Source of the DNA: Agaribacter marinus
Lineage (GTDB): Bacteria > Pseudomonadota > Gammaproteobacteria > Enterobacterales > Alteromonadaceae
Reading direction: 5' to 3'
Assembly (NCBI RefSeq): GCF_030160655.1
Contig: NZ_BSOT01000006.1
Location: 372,001 to 436,000 of the forward strand
DNA: 64,000 nucleotides
This document shows, in pieces, positions 25,590 to 33,686 of the stretch. Positions within the stretch are counted from its first letter, which is position 1; every line of letters begins with the position of its first letter. Below the pieces are notes generated by a model, which saw only the letters and a list, made by a program, of their open reading frames with translations, was not told the DNA's origin and searched no databases. Both the position numbers and the translations under genes were made by a program.

Positions 25590-26689
25590 GGTTTGTTTAA
25601 GACCTTGTTTAAAGAGTTATTGCTCAAGGCTTTTGCTGCATTGGCACAAAAGTATGCCCATGAATCTGCATTCTCAATGGCTTGAGCCGGAGTAAGGTTT
25701 TTATCAGGCCGAAGACCATCAAAGTCGTATTTGTGATCCTTTGTACTTAATTCTAAATGTGTGATTTCGTGAATTACTGTTAAGGCCCAATAGTCGCGAT
25801 CAGGCATGATGCTGTTGTTGCTGAAGAAGCCATTTTCGATATAGATAATTGGAATTTTTTCATAGTTCCCGGCGTAAACAAACGCAAGGGCCGCTGCCAA
25901 ACCCTTATCTTTGGCGTCAGTTGACGATCGTATTGTTGGCATGTCAGTAAAGATTATTTTATTTGAACTAATGACAGATACTACTTTGCGGATGCCAGCG
26001 ATAAGTTTAGTAATACATTTATCAACTTCTGTTTCGTCGAGCTTGTTTCCTACAAACCATCTGCGTACGATTCTTTTTGCTCTCGATTTGGAAGACAGAT
26101 GCGCCAGTGACAGCTCAATTAACGTAGCTTGACACCATTTCATTGCAACATTAGTGGCTTCGCCCAGCGCTTTCTTTTGTTGTGATGTGAAGCGTTCATC
26201 GACTTCCGCAATGCTTGCTGCTAGCAAAACGGGGTTATTGCGTACATCGTATAATTCATTCGAAATGTATTTTGAAAATATTTTCGGTGTAGAAATCACC
26301 CACACTTCTTGAGAACCCTGAGCTTTAATAAGATAGACATGCCTGAGAAACTTTACTAAAGAAGCTAGTATCACTTGTGTGTCTGTCATTGCCTTAGATG
26401 TGTCGGCACCCACAGACAAGTATATTTTCTCTCGCTCTTTTGCTAAGAGCGCTAACCTAAGGCCATCCAGTTGTCCTGAAAATTTGCGGTCAAAGCCATC
26501 AGATACCATAATGCTTTTTATTGCTAGCATGACGTTTTTTAAAGGGGCAGTGTACTTATCGGTATAGCCATCTAGAATTGACTTTTGATAGTTAAATTCT
26601 TCAGAAAAAGGTTTCAATGGCATACTAAAACTCCATGTTTTTGCATCTCTTTGAGCTGAATAATAGACAGGATTACTATCATATTTCAA
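25586..26689 (-). CDS. M35-like (Asp-zincin) metallopeptidase
   Basis: A 367-residue protein whose C-terminal part holds HEITH near residue 307, followed by STKDHKYDFDGL and NADSWAYF. This is the aspzincin pattern of M35/deuterolysin-like and lysine-specific metalloendopeptidases: HExxH, then an Asp third ligand before a Tyr, and NADSY/W. The N-terminal 200 residues are unassigned. There is no signal peptide, which is odd for a family that is usually secreted and suggests a cytoplasmic role or another route. It forms a 4-base-overlap pair with the lipoprotein gene. The start at 26689 has no strong ribosome site. Confidence 0.75.
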   Translation of the reverse strand: MKYDSNPVYYSAQRDAKTWSFSMPLKPFSEEFNYQKSILDGYTDKYTAPLKNVMLAIKSIMVSDGFDRKFSGQLDGLRLALLAKEREKIYLSVGADTSKAMTDTQVILASLVKFLRHVYLIKAQGSQEVWVISTPKIFSKYISNELYDVRNNPVLLAASIAEVDERFTSQQKKALGEATNVAMKWCQATLIELSLAHLSSKSRAKRIVRRWFVGNKLDETEVDKCITKLIAGIRKVVSVISSNKIIFTDMPTIRSSTDAKDKGLAAALAFVYAGNYEKIPIIYIENGFFSNNSIMPDRDYWALTVIHEITHLELSTKDHKYDFDGLRPDKNLTPAQAIENADSWAYFCANAAKALSNNSLNKVLNKP

Positions 26690-27022
26690 ATACTATTTGA
26701 TTGAATTAGCAGCAATATTAAGGCTTGCATCGTTTCCGTGTTGTGTTACGCCCTTTTTGTTGTAACTTCGATATTGCGTTAATGCAACGTGACATATATT
26801 ACGCTTATGATGAATATCGATAAAGTAAATAGCTACCCCAAAAATGCTTTTTTCTCTCCTTTTGTATAATAAAGCGAATGAAAAACAAACGTAATAACGC
26901 GGTATCAGGGCGTTAGTGATCTCTCTTTCTTTTTCTTTCAGTGTTAATAACTATTTCGCATATAAAAATACGATTTAGCTGTCGATAAACATAAGTGTTC
27001 ATTACCCAACTTATCTTTCAAT
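26690..27022. other. 333-bp divergent intergenic region
   Basis: The spacer lies between the peptidase and chemoreceptor genes. It contains a possible sigma-28 promoter (26963-26988) and an imperfect palindrome TTGCGTTAATGCAA near 26775. I see no gene or RNA in it. Confidence 0.5.
26963..26988 (+). promoter_or_regulatory. Candidate sigma-28 (FliA) promoter of the chemoreceptor gene
   Basis: TAAA at 26963-26966 and GTCGATAA at 26981-26988 resemble TAAA-N15-GCCGATAA, with one mismatch and a spacer one base short. The site is 34 bases before the chemoreceptor ATG. Chemotaxis genes are commonly FliA-dependent. Confidence 0.45.
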
Positions 27023-28642
27023 ATGAAAATCAATAGTCTTAAATCACGTTTGTTACTGATTAGTATGACGGCAGCGTTGTCGATATTTTTGTGTTCGGTC
27101 CTTATTACCTTTTTACTCTCCAATAAAATCGACAAGTATGAATATTTGTTAGCGAATGAAAGCCGGGCGGCTGTATTAACCGGCACTATGAATCAGTTGT
27201 TTAAAACCCAAGTGCAGGAATGGAAGAATGTACTGTTGCGCGGGCACGATAACAACGACCGCGAAAAATATTGGAATCGATTTATCGATAAACAACAACA
27301 AATTCAAACGCAAGTCACCGCAGTATTAAATATGCCTTTAGCGGCAGATATTAAACAAAATTTGAATCAATTTAAGTCATCACATGCCGCAATTTTTGCT
27401 CACTATCAAGCTGCATACTCACAGTTTTTGGACAATGATTTTAATCATAAAGCTACGGATAGGATTGTTCGAGGGATTGACAGAGAACCATCTAAGCTGC
27501 TGGCCGACGCAGTTGAAATGTTGCAATTGGAAGTGAAAGTCACTAGCGATAACTTGGCTAAACGAACAAAGTTTCAGCGGACCGCGGCTTACATTAGTTC
27601 TGCAGTCGTACTTGTATTAGCATTATTTTTAATGCGCTACTTTTTAACACGTAAAGTGTCCTATCCAATATCGAAACTGATCAAAGCGATAGAGGCGGTG
27701 AGTCATGGGGATTTTACAAAACAAGTATCATCAAAACGCAATGGAGAACTTGGTTTATTGGCAGGCGCCATTAATCTCGTTAGGAAAAAGCTCCACCATG
27801 TTAGCGAGCAACTAGAACATGAGCAAAGAGCGTTAATCAGCGTGAGCCATGAAATCAGTGGTGATGCAACATTGGTTTATACAATTGCATCTCAATTGAA
27901 TGAGCAAGCGAATAATATTTCTGACGTATCCCAGCATATTTCGAGTGCAGTCGCACAAATGAGCGAGAATGTCTCAGAGGCTAACATCACTGTGACAACA
28001 GCTAAAAAATCTGCCAATAAAAGTCGAGAAGTGATGCAAAATACAATTGTGGCTATACAATCCTCGAGCACCAAAATAAGAGAAACGTCTGACGTTATTC
28101 GGCAACTAGGGGAAGATACAGCACTTGTCGGTAGTGTTGTCGACGTTATTAACGGTGTTGCAGAGCAAACAAACTTGCTCGCGCTGAATGCTGCGATTGA
28201 AGCAGCACGTGCAGGTGAGCAAGGGCGAGGTTTTGCTGTAGTAGCCGATGAAGTGAGAACATTGGCGTCTCGTACTCAGCAATCCACGGAAGAAATTAAA
28301 GGTATAATTGATAAGCTACAAAAAGGCGCAAGTGCGGCAGTACAGGCAATCATGGAAGGGGAAGCTGAGGTCGTTGCCAGCGAGAATACGGTAAACAGCG
28401 CCTCCTCAATGTTACTGGAAGTGGATGATGCCGTAGCAAAGATTACCCTCATCAACGAAAAGATATCGTCATCTTTAAGCACACAATTAACACTCAATGA
28501 TAAAATTGTTGAGCGTGTCGTTAACCTAACATCAACTGCAAAAGATAGCAGAGAATGCGGTGAAAACCTGAATACTAATGCGGTTAAATTGGCGGAAGTA
28601 AAAGATAAAATGTTGGCAGAATTGGAACATTTAACAGCATAG
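27023..28642 (+). CDS. Methyl-accepting chemotaxis protein
   Basis: A 539-residue chemoreceptor. Helix 1 (residues 8-30), a periplasmic four-helix-bundle-type sensor of about 150 residues, helix 2 (about 190-209), HAMP (about 212-265), then the cytoplasmic signalling domain. The hairpin tip [37 protein letters not shown] binds CheA/CheW and is intact. No C-terminal NWETF pentapeptide is present, so adaptation depends on tethering by other receptors or on direct CheR action. The ligand is unknown. A poor ribosome site precedes the ATG. An intrinsic terminator follows. Confidence 0.95.
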   Translation: MKINSLKSRLLLISMTAALSIFLCSVLITFLLSNKIDKYEYLLANESRAAVLTGTMNQLFKTQVQEWKNVLLRGHDNNDREKYWNRFIDKQQQIQTQVTAVLNMPLAADIKQNLNQFKSSHAAIFAHYQAAYSQFLDNDFNHKATDRIVRGIDREPSKLLADAVEMLQLEVKVTSDNLAKRTKFQRTAAYISSAVVLVLALFLMRYFLTRKVSYPISKLIKAIEAVSHGDFTKQVSSKRNGELGLLAGAINLVRKKLHHVSEQLEHEQRALISVSHEISGDATLVYTIASQLNEQANNISDVSQHISSAVAQMSENVSEANITVTTAKKSANKSREVMQNTIVAIQSSSTKIRETSDVIRQLGEDTALVGSVVDVINGVAEQTNLLALNAAIEAARAGEQGRGFAVVADEVRTLASRTQQSTEEIKGIIDKLQKGASAAVQAIMEGEAEVVASENTVNSASSMLLEVDDAVAKITLINEKISSSLSTQLTLNDKIVERVVNLTSTAKDSRECGENLNTNAVKLAEVKDKMLAELEHLTA

Positions 28643-28681
28643 CCTATCTACTTTCGCTTGAATTTATCATGCATGTTAACG

Positions 28682-28720
28682 AAAACAGTCCCTGTTTTTT
28701 TCAACAGGTACTGTTTTTAT
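28682..28720. terminator. Strong Rho-independent terminator
   Basis: A 15-bp stem with one mismatch (28682-28696 with 28703-28717), a 6-base loop and a TTTTT tract on the plus strand ends the chemoreceptor transcript. The A-run on its 5' side gives a T-tract on the minus strand, so it probably also ends the convergent ABC transcript. Confidence 0.85.
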
Positions 28721-28756
28721 AACGTATGAAGGTTTTAGCTTCTTATTGCAAGGCTA

Positions 28757-29986
28757 TCAAGACAACTGGGCTTGCAAGGCTTTTTTATACGCTTCGATTG
28801 CAGGTGCAATGGCGGCTAGCACCACGGCTAAAAATATAAAAGCCCCTAAAATAAGCACTTCTTGGCTAAAAATATTAGCGCTCAAGAATAACCCGTAAGT
28901 GCTCGCTAGCCAGTCAGACAGCGCCATTAAACTTGTCGATACGAGAACACAAGCACTTAAAAATGCCAATATGGCAATCAGTATTGCTTCGTACACGATG
29001 AGCTGAAAGATTGTTATTGGAGACGCACCTAGGGTGCGTAACACGGCAATTTCAATGCTGCGTTCATTCATCGAGGCAATGAGCATCGTGGTCAATCCAA
29101 ATAAAGACGATAGTAGCACCAAAAATGCAATCACTCTAAGCAGGTTTTCTATATTCCCCATGAGCTGCCACAACTGCATCATCGCGACTCCTGGCAATAC
29201 TGCCATTAAGCGATCATCATTATAGTTATTGAGTTTACGTTGCAGAGTAAACGTCGCAAACTTATTGTCTAGGCCGACTAAAGCCGCGGTAATCGCTGTC
29301 GGTTTTAGTAAATCGAATCGTTGCTGTTCAACAATACTGTTTAGCTTTGAGGGAGGAAGGTGAATTGCTTCTATTGCCTCTAAGCTAACATGCACGGTTT
29401 TGTCTACCGGTGTGCCTGTCGGTTCGAGTATCCCAACAATGACAAATGGCGCGTTGTCGTGGTTTTTAAAACTCGTCGCACCGATGCCATGAGATATAAC
29501 AATTTTGTCGCCAATGGCATATGCTAACGACGTCGCAACTTCAGCGCCGAGTACTACTTCAAATAGATTATTAAACTGTTGGCCATTAGAAAACGTAAGT
29601 GAGCGTTTTTCACCATAGCGAAAATGTGTGAAGTAGCTATCCGATGTCCCCAATACTCTGTACCCTCGATGAGAATCACCGAGTGAAATTGGAATAGTCC
29701 ACGCAACATTTTTTTGTTTACCCAACATTTCATAGCTATCAAAACGAATATTATTTGTCGGATTGCCCATCCTAAAAATGGAATAGAGCAGTAAATTTAA
29801 GTCGCCGCTCGGTGCTCCGACAATTAGGTCCGTACCAGAAATCGAGCGGTTAAAACTTTCTTTTGCTTCAGCTCTTAAATGCTCAACTGCAATTAACACG
29901 CTAATACTTACTAGCAACGATAAAAAAGTTAGGACTACGGTTTTTTTGCGGCTGCGTAAGCTCTGCCAAGCAAGCGTTCTTAACAT
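28757..29986 (-). CDS. FtsX/MacB-type ABC permease, zinc island
   Basis: A 409-residue permease with one N-terminal helix (residues 18-37), a periplasmic MacB-like domain (SGTDLIVGAPSGDLNLLLYS...) and three C-terminal helices (about 280-400). It is half-size and would work as a dimer. Its start overlaps the ATPase stop by 7 bases. The pair is divergent from a DUF3299 gene across a Zur-like palindrome, and a DUF2796 protein lies 3 kb away. The set resembles the zrgABCDE zinc-uptake locus described for Vibrio cholerae (from memory). It would move zinc or a zinc-bearing ligand, though FtsX-type transporters rarely import. Confidence 0.9.
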   Translation of the reverse strand: MLRTLAWQSLRSRKKTVVLTFLSLLVSISVLIAVEHLRAEAKESFNRSISGTDLIVGAPSGDLNLLLYSIFRMGNPTNNIRFDSYEMLGKQKNVAWTIPISLGDSHRGYRVLGTSDSYFTHFRYGEKRSLTFSNGQQFNNLFEVVLGAEVATSLAYAIGDKIVISHGIGATSFKNHDNAPFVIVGILEPTGTPVDKTVHVSLEAIEAIHLPPSKLNSIVEQQRFDLLKPTAITAALVGLDNKFATFTLQRKLNNYNDDRLMAVLPGVAMMQLWQLMGNIENLLRVIAFLVLLSSLFGLTTMLIASMNERSIEIAVLRTLGASPITIFQLIVYEAILIAILAFLSACVLVSTSLMALSDWLASTYGLFLSANIFSQEVLILGAFIFLAVVLAAIAPAIEAYKKALQAQLS

Positions 29987-30702
29987 GCCGACTCCTTACT
30001 GTTAGTGCGCCACTGACAAATATCTGATACAGCAATATGTTGCGTAAAATATTGACGCAATGATTGATCATGACTGACAAAAATCATCGTTGTATCGCGT
30101 GTTTGTTCCATTGACATTAACATCTGCATGAAGCCGTCTCGCGCATTTGCGTCAAGTGCGGATGTGGGCTCATCAATTAACAACAAATCAGGTGAATTGA
30201 TCAAGGCTCTCAGTATGGCAACGCGTTGCTTTTGTCCGACACTTAATTGAGCGACTTGTTTATTCAAAATATCAGTGGGTAGTTTTACGCTATCTAACAT
30301 CGGTGCTAAGCTGTCACGCACATTGACGCTGGTTTTTGCGAAATATACTGCCAGTTCAATATTTTTGATAACACTTAAGTACGGGATAAGATTAAACTGC
30401 TGAAAAACAATACCAATGTTGCAGGCGCGAAATTTGTCTACTTGAGATGCAGACAGTTTACTTAAGTTACTTGTACCTATGTCAATGCTGCCACTGTTGG
30501 GCTTGGTGATGCCAGACAGTAAGCTGAGTATCGTCGATTTACCACTGCCCGAATCGCCGTGCAAGAATATGCGTTCACTAGTTTTTACCTGCCAATTTTC
30601 ACAATATAATGTGGGCGCTGTATTCGCATAACGGTAGGTAATATCAGACAATTTTACTGCAATGGCTTGATTGTCAGCTTGCTGTAATTTTGCAATGCTC
30701 AT
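29980..30702 (-). CDS. ABC ATP-binding protein, zinc island
   Basis: A 240-residue ATPase: Walker A GDSGSGKST, Q-loop FQQFNLIPYL, signature LSVGQKQRVAILRAL (LSVGQ instead of the usual LSGGQ, a tolerated change), Walker B LLLIDEPTSALD, H-loop VSHD. It belongs to the MacB/LolD group and pairs with the permease directly downstream. The Zur-like palindrome 37 bases upstream of the start codon suggests expression under zinc shortage. Confidence 0.92.
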   Translation of the reverse strand: MSIAKLQQADNQAIAVKLSDITYRYANTAPTLYCENWQVKTSERIFLHGDSGSGKSTILSLLSGITKPNSGSIDIGTSNLSKLSASQVDKFRACNIGIVFQQFNLIPYLSVIKNIELAVYFAKTSVNVRDSLAPMLDSVKLPTDILNKQVAQLSVGQKQRVAILRALINSPDLLLIDEPTSALDANARDGFMQMLMSMEQTRDTTMIFVSHDQSLRQYFTQHIAVSDICQWRTNSKESAC

Positions 30703-30738
30703 AGTAATTGGATGGCTCGTTATTGGTAAATATTATGC

Positions 30739-30753
30739 TGTTATGATATAACA
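30739..30753. promoter_or_regulatory. Zur-like operator, divergent (ABC / DUF3299)
   Basis: TGTTATGATATAACA differs by one base from the perfect palindrome TGTTATAATATAACA, the core of gammaproteobacterial Zur boxes. It lies between divergent start codons, 37 bases from the ABC operon and 28 bases from the DUF3299 gene, where it would block both promoters when zinc is plentiful. Confidence 0.75.
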
Positions 30754-30780
30754 TATTTTGTATTAGGGATCAGTATCGAT

Positions 30781-31359
30781 ATGAATAAACTAAAAATTAA
30801 ACGCGATATTTTTGCGCGCGCATTAGCATGTATTGCCGCACTGCTGTTTTGTGCAAACGCTTTTGCTGACAAAAAAGAGTTTGTCGAGATAGAGTGGATA
30901 GAACTCATGCCCAAAGAAGATTTAGCGGTATTACTCGACCCCCCAGAGTTTCTCTTGAATATTCAGGATGGTGCTGCTGACGATAATATGGAAAAACTCG
31001 CTGAAAAAAGTGCTATCGACGAAAAAGCGAAGCGGTTTAACGAAGTACTTAAATCAGAGAAGATTATTCCAGCGTTTGATGGCCGTGATATTAGAATTCC
31101 TGGCTTTATTGTTCCGTTGAGCAATAACGAAGACCGTAAAGTGACAGAATTTTTTATTGTGCCTTATTTCGGTGCTTGTTTGCATTTGCCGCCTCCGCCG
31201 CCAAATCAAATCATTTTTGCTCGCTGGCCTGAAGGGATTACAGTCGAAAGTCTTTCTGTTCCTATGTTGTTTGAGGGTAAAATGTACATCGAAACCGTTG
31301 CTAATGATATGGGTACATCTGCTTATGGCCTGACCTTAGATAACGTTCAACCTTATTGA
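30781..31359 (+). CDS. Periplasmic DUF3299 protein (first copy)
   Basis: A 192-residue exported protein (signal peptide to NAFADK). The second half carries the DUF3299 hallmark: IRIPGFIVPLSNNED followed by EFFIVPYFGACLHLPPPPPNQIIF and a final MGTSAYGLTL. The CxH within the loop is a candidate metal ligand. A second copy, 219 residues, lies at 31888. Family members are recurrently found with zinc-responsive ABC genes. The ATG is 28 bases from the Zur-like palindrome. The three plus-strand genes 30781-32547 probably form one operon. Confidence 0.9.
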   Translation: MNKLKIKRDIFARALACIAALLFCANAFADKKEFVEIEWIELMPKEDLAVLLDPPEFLLNIQDGAADDNMEKLAEKSAIDEKAKRFNEVLKSEKIIPAFDGRDIRIPGFIVPLSNNEDRKVTEFFIVPYFGACLHLPPPPPNQIIFARWPEGITVESLSVPMLFEGKMYIETVANDMGTSAYGLTLDNVQPY

Positions 31360-31369
31360 GTGGTGCGTC

Positions 31370-31819
31370 ATGAAAAAACACTATACTACCAGCCTTGTTT
31401 TGTTGTCACTTATCTCTGCTTCTAGTGTCGCGTGCGATATGCATGGTAGCGGCCTAAATTTTGGTATTTTTGGCAATATGGCGACAATGCCTAAACAAAA
31501 TTTTCATAGTGAATATGACCAAACGCTGTCGCTAGCGCACATAGATGAGAAAACTGTTGAGAAAGGCACTGATGCTTCTGTCAACTTTACATATGTCGCC
31601 CCTATTCGTTTTGAACGAATTAACGTTGAGTTTGCGGCGAGTGACGATCTTGTATTCATCAGCGACGAAAAAGTAAGTTTGATGCAGCTTCGAGGTGACT
31701 TCACATTGCAGTTTCAAGCAAAAAGTAAAGGGCAGCACTCAATAATAGTCAACATTTCCGCCACTGAAAATGGTAAGCCTCACTTTATGCGACAAGAGAT
31801 TTTGGTAAATGCCAGTTAA
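31370..31819 (+). CDS. Small exported protein of the zinc operon
   Basis: A 149-residue protein with a signal peptide ending near SSVACDMHG. It is not a clear lipoprotein, although VAC could be a poor lipobox. The N-terminus of the mature form (CDMHGSG) contains Cys, Asp, Met and His and might bind metal. The rest looks like a beta-sandwich of the immunoglobulin/DUF4382-like kind: VNFTYVAPIRFERINVEFAA...DFTLQFQAKSKGQHSIIVNISATENG. I cannot name a family. It lies 10 bases after the first DUF3299 gene and before the second, so it is probably part of the zinc-limitation operon. Confidence 0.75.
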   Translation: MKKHYTTSLVLLSLISASSVACDMHGSGLNFGIFGNMATMPKQNFHSEYDQTLSLAHIDEKTVEKGTDASVNFTYVAPIRFERINVEFAASDDLVFISDEKVSLMQLRGDFTLQFQAKSKGQHSIIVNISATENGKPHFMRQEILVNAS

Positions 31820-31887
31820 GATACAACGCGTAACTAGCCATATAAAATCAAAACGCTGCATTCTATTAACTAGTTGAGCTTAAATCG

Positions 31888-32547
31888 ATGAAAACCAAAG
31901 GCATTGTCGGCATAATATTGATGTCATTTATTGCAGCCTTTGTAACACATGTAAGTATTAAGCACTCTAGGCAAATAGCGTCAATGTTACTGCCCGCGTC
32001 GACGGTATATGAGGCGAAACCTACTTGGTATACAAGCCAAACCAAATTTGAAGAATTGACCTGGGAAATGTTACTCCCGGAGCATGAGTATGAATTGATC
32101 AGTCGTTATCAACAGGGAGAGGCTAAAACAGTCTCTGATTTCACTTCTCAAATCCTAAACTCGATAGAGTCAGCGAGCGACAAAGAATATCAGCAAGCAA
32201 TGATATCCGTAAATACAGTGGATACTTTTGCTGAGCAGCGTGTTTCTATTTCGGGATTCATTGTGCCAATTGATTTTTACCCGAATAAAGACTTACAAAA
32301 TGTGTTTTTAGTCCCCTACTTTGGTGCCTGTCTTCATTTTCCACCACCGCCGCCCAACCAAATGATTTTCATACAATTAGCACAAGGTTTTGGTGATTTT
32401 GATATTGGTCAAGCGTATACGGTAAAAGGAAAGCTTAAAGTCGAGTTATTCGAAGATTTTATTGGGACGTCGGCATATTCATTAGAGCCTAGTTCGATTA
32501 AAACATACAGTGGTGAGCCTGATACCTTCAGAACTCACGCACGGTAA
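31888..32547 (+). CDS. DUF3299 protein, membrane-anchored second copy
   Basis: A 219-residue paralogue of the 30781 gene. It has an N-terminal anchor helix (GIVGIILMSFIAAFVTHVSI) without a clear cleavage site, then VSISGFIVPIDFYPN, VFLVPYFGACLHFPPPPPNQMIF and IGTSAYSLEP. The two copies share the unusual five-proline loop and the CxH pair. One copy looks secreted and the other anchored, which suggests a two-part periplasmic machine. It is the last gene of the probable three-gene operon and converges with the MerC-like gene. Confidence 0.9.
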   Translation: MKTKGIVGIILMSFIAAFVTHVSIKHSRQIASMLLPASTVYEAKPTWYTSQTKFEELTWEMLLPEHEYELISRYQQGEAKTVSDFTSQILNSIESASDKEYQQAMISVNTVDTFAEQRVSISGFIVPIDFYPNKDLQNVFLVPYFGACLHFPPPPPNQMIFIQLAQGFGDFDIGQAYTVKGKLKVELFEDFIGTSAYSLEPSSIKTYSGEPDTFRTHAR

Positions 32548-32555
32548 TATTTTAA

Positions 32556-32972
32556 TTAGCTGACAGCTGAAAGCCGACCATTTTTAAATTTAGTATTTCT
32601 TAATTTCATGTTCTTCAAGTGGCCCCAAACGATAAGCGTCGAGCCAGCGATTGATATTAATACTTCTGCCGTATGGCCAAACGTATCGTGACCAATCGCG
32701 GCAGAAACTATGATTAACATCAAGCCTATGAGTGCGAGTATCAAAGTTTTTTTATTACGATGCTGGCGATAACCCCAACTTATAGTGAATAGGCTTAAGG
32801 GCACAACAAAAATAATTAACCAAAGGTGAAATGCCTCGTCTGTTAAATAACTTAGGCCTGCGAAGTAGGGCAAAATCAACGACAATAGTATGGGTAAAAT
32901 ACAATGCACGATGCATAGGCCAGAAAGCGCAATAGCAGATTTATCGGCAATATCAGTGGCAGTATCAGGCAC
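32556..32972 (-). CDS. MerC-family membrane protein
   Basis: A 138-residue protein with four membrane helices and the MerC motif GLCIVHCILPILLSL in the first helix, where the two Cys residues bind metal in mercury transporters. A second periplasmic-side Cys pair is absent. It has no other mer gene nearby. It follows the DUF2796 gene by 18 bases on the same strand and thus falls under the divergent Zur-like palindrome. Zinc handling is therefore more likely than mercury transport (inference). MerC-like proteins are known in zinc-responsive loci of marine bacteria. Confidence 0.85.
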   Translation of the reverse strand: MPDTATDIADKSAIALSGLCIVHCILPILLSLILPYFAGLSYLTDEAFHLWLIIFVVPLSLFTISWGYRQHRNKKTLILALIGLMLIIVSAAIGHDTFGHTAEVLISIAGSTLIVWGHLKNMKLRNTKFKNGRLSAVS

Positions 32973-32990
32973 GTTTGAGTTTCCTTTCCA

Positions 32991-33563
32991 TTAAAGTTTA
33001 ACCTTAGGGTTTGATGCAGAGATTTCACTTTGTCCTTGTCCCGAACTCAATGTCCACAACACGTCTACGGTTTCGAGACTGTTAAAGCTCTCAAAAATAG
33101 CGAAATTCAAAACAGATATGGCGGTATTGCAATCTAAGGTGGTCGTTACTTGGATATCTGCGTGCGTATCTGCATGGTCGCTCGTATGCTTTTCATGCTC
33201 ATGCTCATGCTCATGCTCATGAGAAGGTTTGTCATCATTGCTGTGTTTGTCGAAGTGTTTAATGTCAAATTCATTCGGGATTACTACTTCGTGAGTAATA
33301 AGTGCGCAGTCATTTGGCAGCGAGAGGACTTTATCCAGTTGCTTTAGGCGTTTCGATTGCATATGAACATACTCTTGCTGCTTTTTTGTCTCTGGCTGAT
33401 GTTCAAACCCGAAAACATCAGATGCTGGCAGGGTAAATTGCAGTTGCCATGTGTTTCCATCTTGCGCGATGAATAGCGTGCCTTTGCCGTGCATATGTGT
33501 TTGGGCTAGCGAATAACTTGATAGTAGGCATGAAAAAACTGCCAGTTGTTTCAATAGTTTCAT
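32991..33563 (-). CDS. zrgA: DUF2796 zinc-binding protein (ZrgA-like)
   Basis: A 190-residue periplasmic protein: signal peptide to YSLAQ, then THMHGKGTLFIAQDGNTWQLQFTLPASDVFGFEHQP, the DUF2796 start, where MHG resembles a metal site. A histidine-rich stretch follows (HEHEHEHEHEKHTSDHADTHAD) of the kind seen in ZnuA, and then a strand-rich end. This matches ZrgA of Vibrio. It would bind zinc in the periplasm and hand it to the ABC transporter. It is the first gene of a two-gene operon with the MerC-like gene, and its start is 48 bases from the perfect Zur palindrome. Confidence 0.85.
   Translation of the reverse strand: MKLLKQLAVFSCLLSSYSLAQTHMHGKGTLFIAQDGNTWQLQFTLPASDVFGFEHQPETKKQQEYVHMQSKRLKQLDKVLSLPNDCALITHEVVIPNEFDIKHFDKHSNDDKPSHEHEHEHEHEKHTSDHADTHADIQVTTTLDCNTAISVLNFAIFESFNSLETVDVLWTLSSGQGQSEISASNPKVKL
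33194..33223 (-). repeat. Hexanucleotide repeat encoding His-Glu dipeptides
   Basis: Five units of CATGCT (the last one CATGAG), in frame, encode alternating His and Glu in the zinc-binding loop of the DUF2796 protein. Copy-number change would add or remove one HE pair without a frameshift, tuning zinc capacity. Confidence 0.8.
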
Positions 33564-33610
33564 TTCTCAACCACTTATAGTTAACTCGAATCAATTCTTG
33601 CTGATGGTTT

Positions 33611-33625
33611 TGTTATAATATAACA
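33611..33625. promoter_or_regulatory. Zur operator, divergent (zrgA-like / G3E GTPase)
   Basis: TGTTATAATATAACA is a perfect 15-base palindrome followed by TTTC, matching the Zur box core (GTTATANTATAAC). It lies between divergent start codons, 48 bases from the DUF2796 gene and 62 from the GTPase gene. Confidence 0.85.
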
Positions 33626-33686
33626 TTTCTACAATAATTAAAGAATTAATTCGTAAGCTACTGGTTTTAAATCTAATGGACTTGTC

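Noticed and set aside
26770-26790. Near-palindrome TTGCGTTAATGCAA between the peptidase and chemoreceptor genes
   Set aside because: A single imperfect 14-mer without a second copy or a matching known operator; not enough to call a site.
33181-33230. Short-period repeat that might suggest a CRISPR or regulatory array
   Set aside because: It is a hexanucleotide repeat in frame within the His-rich loop of the DUF2796 protein. There are no spacers and no cas genes.
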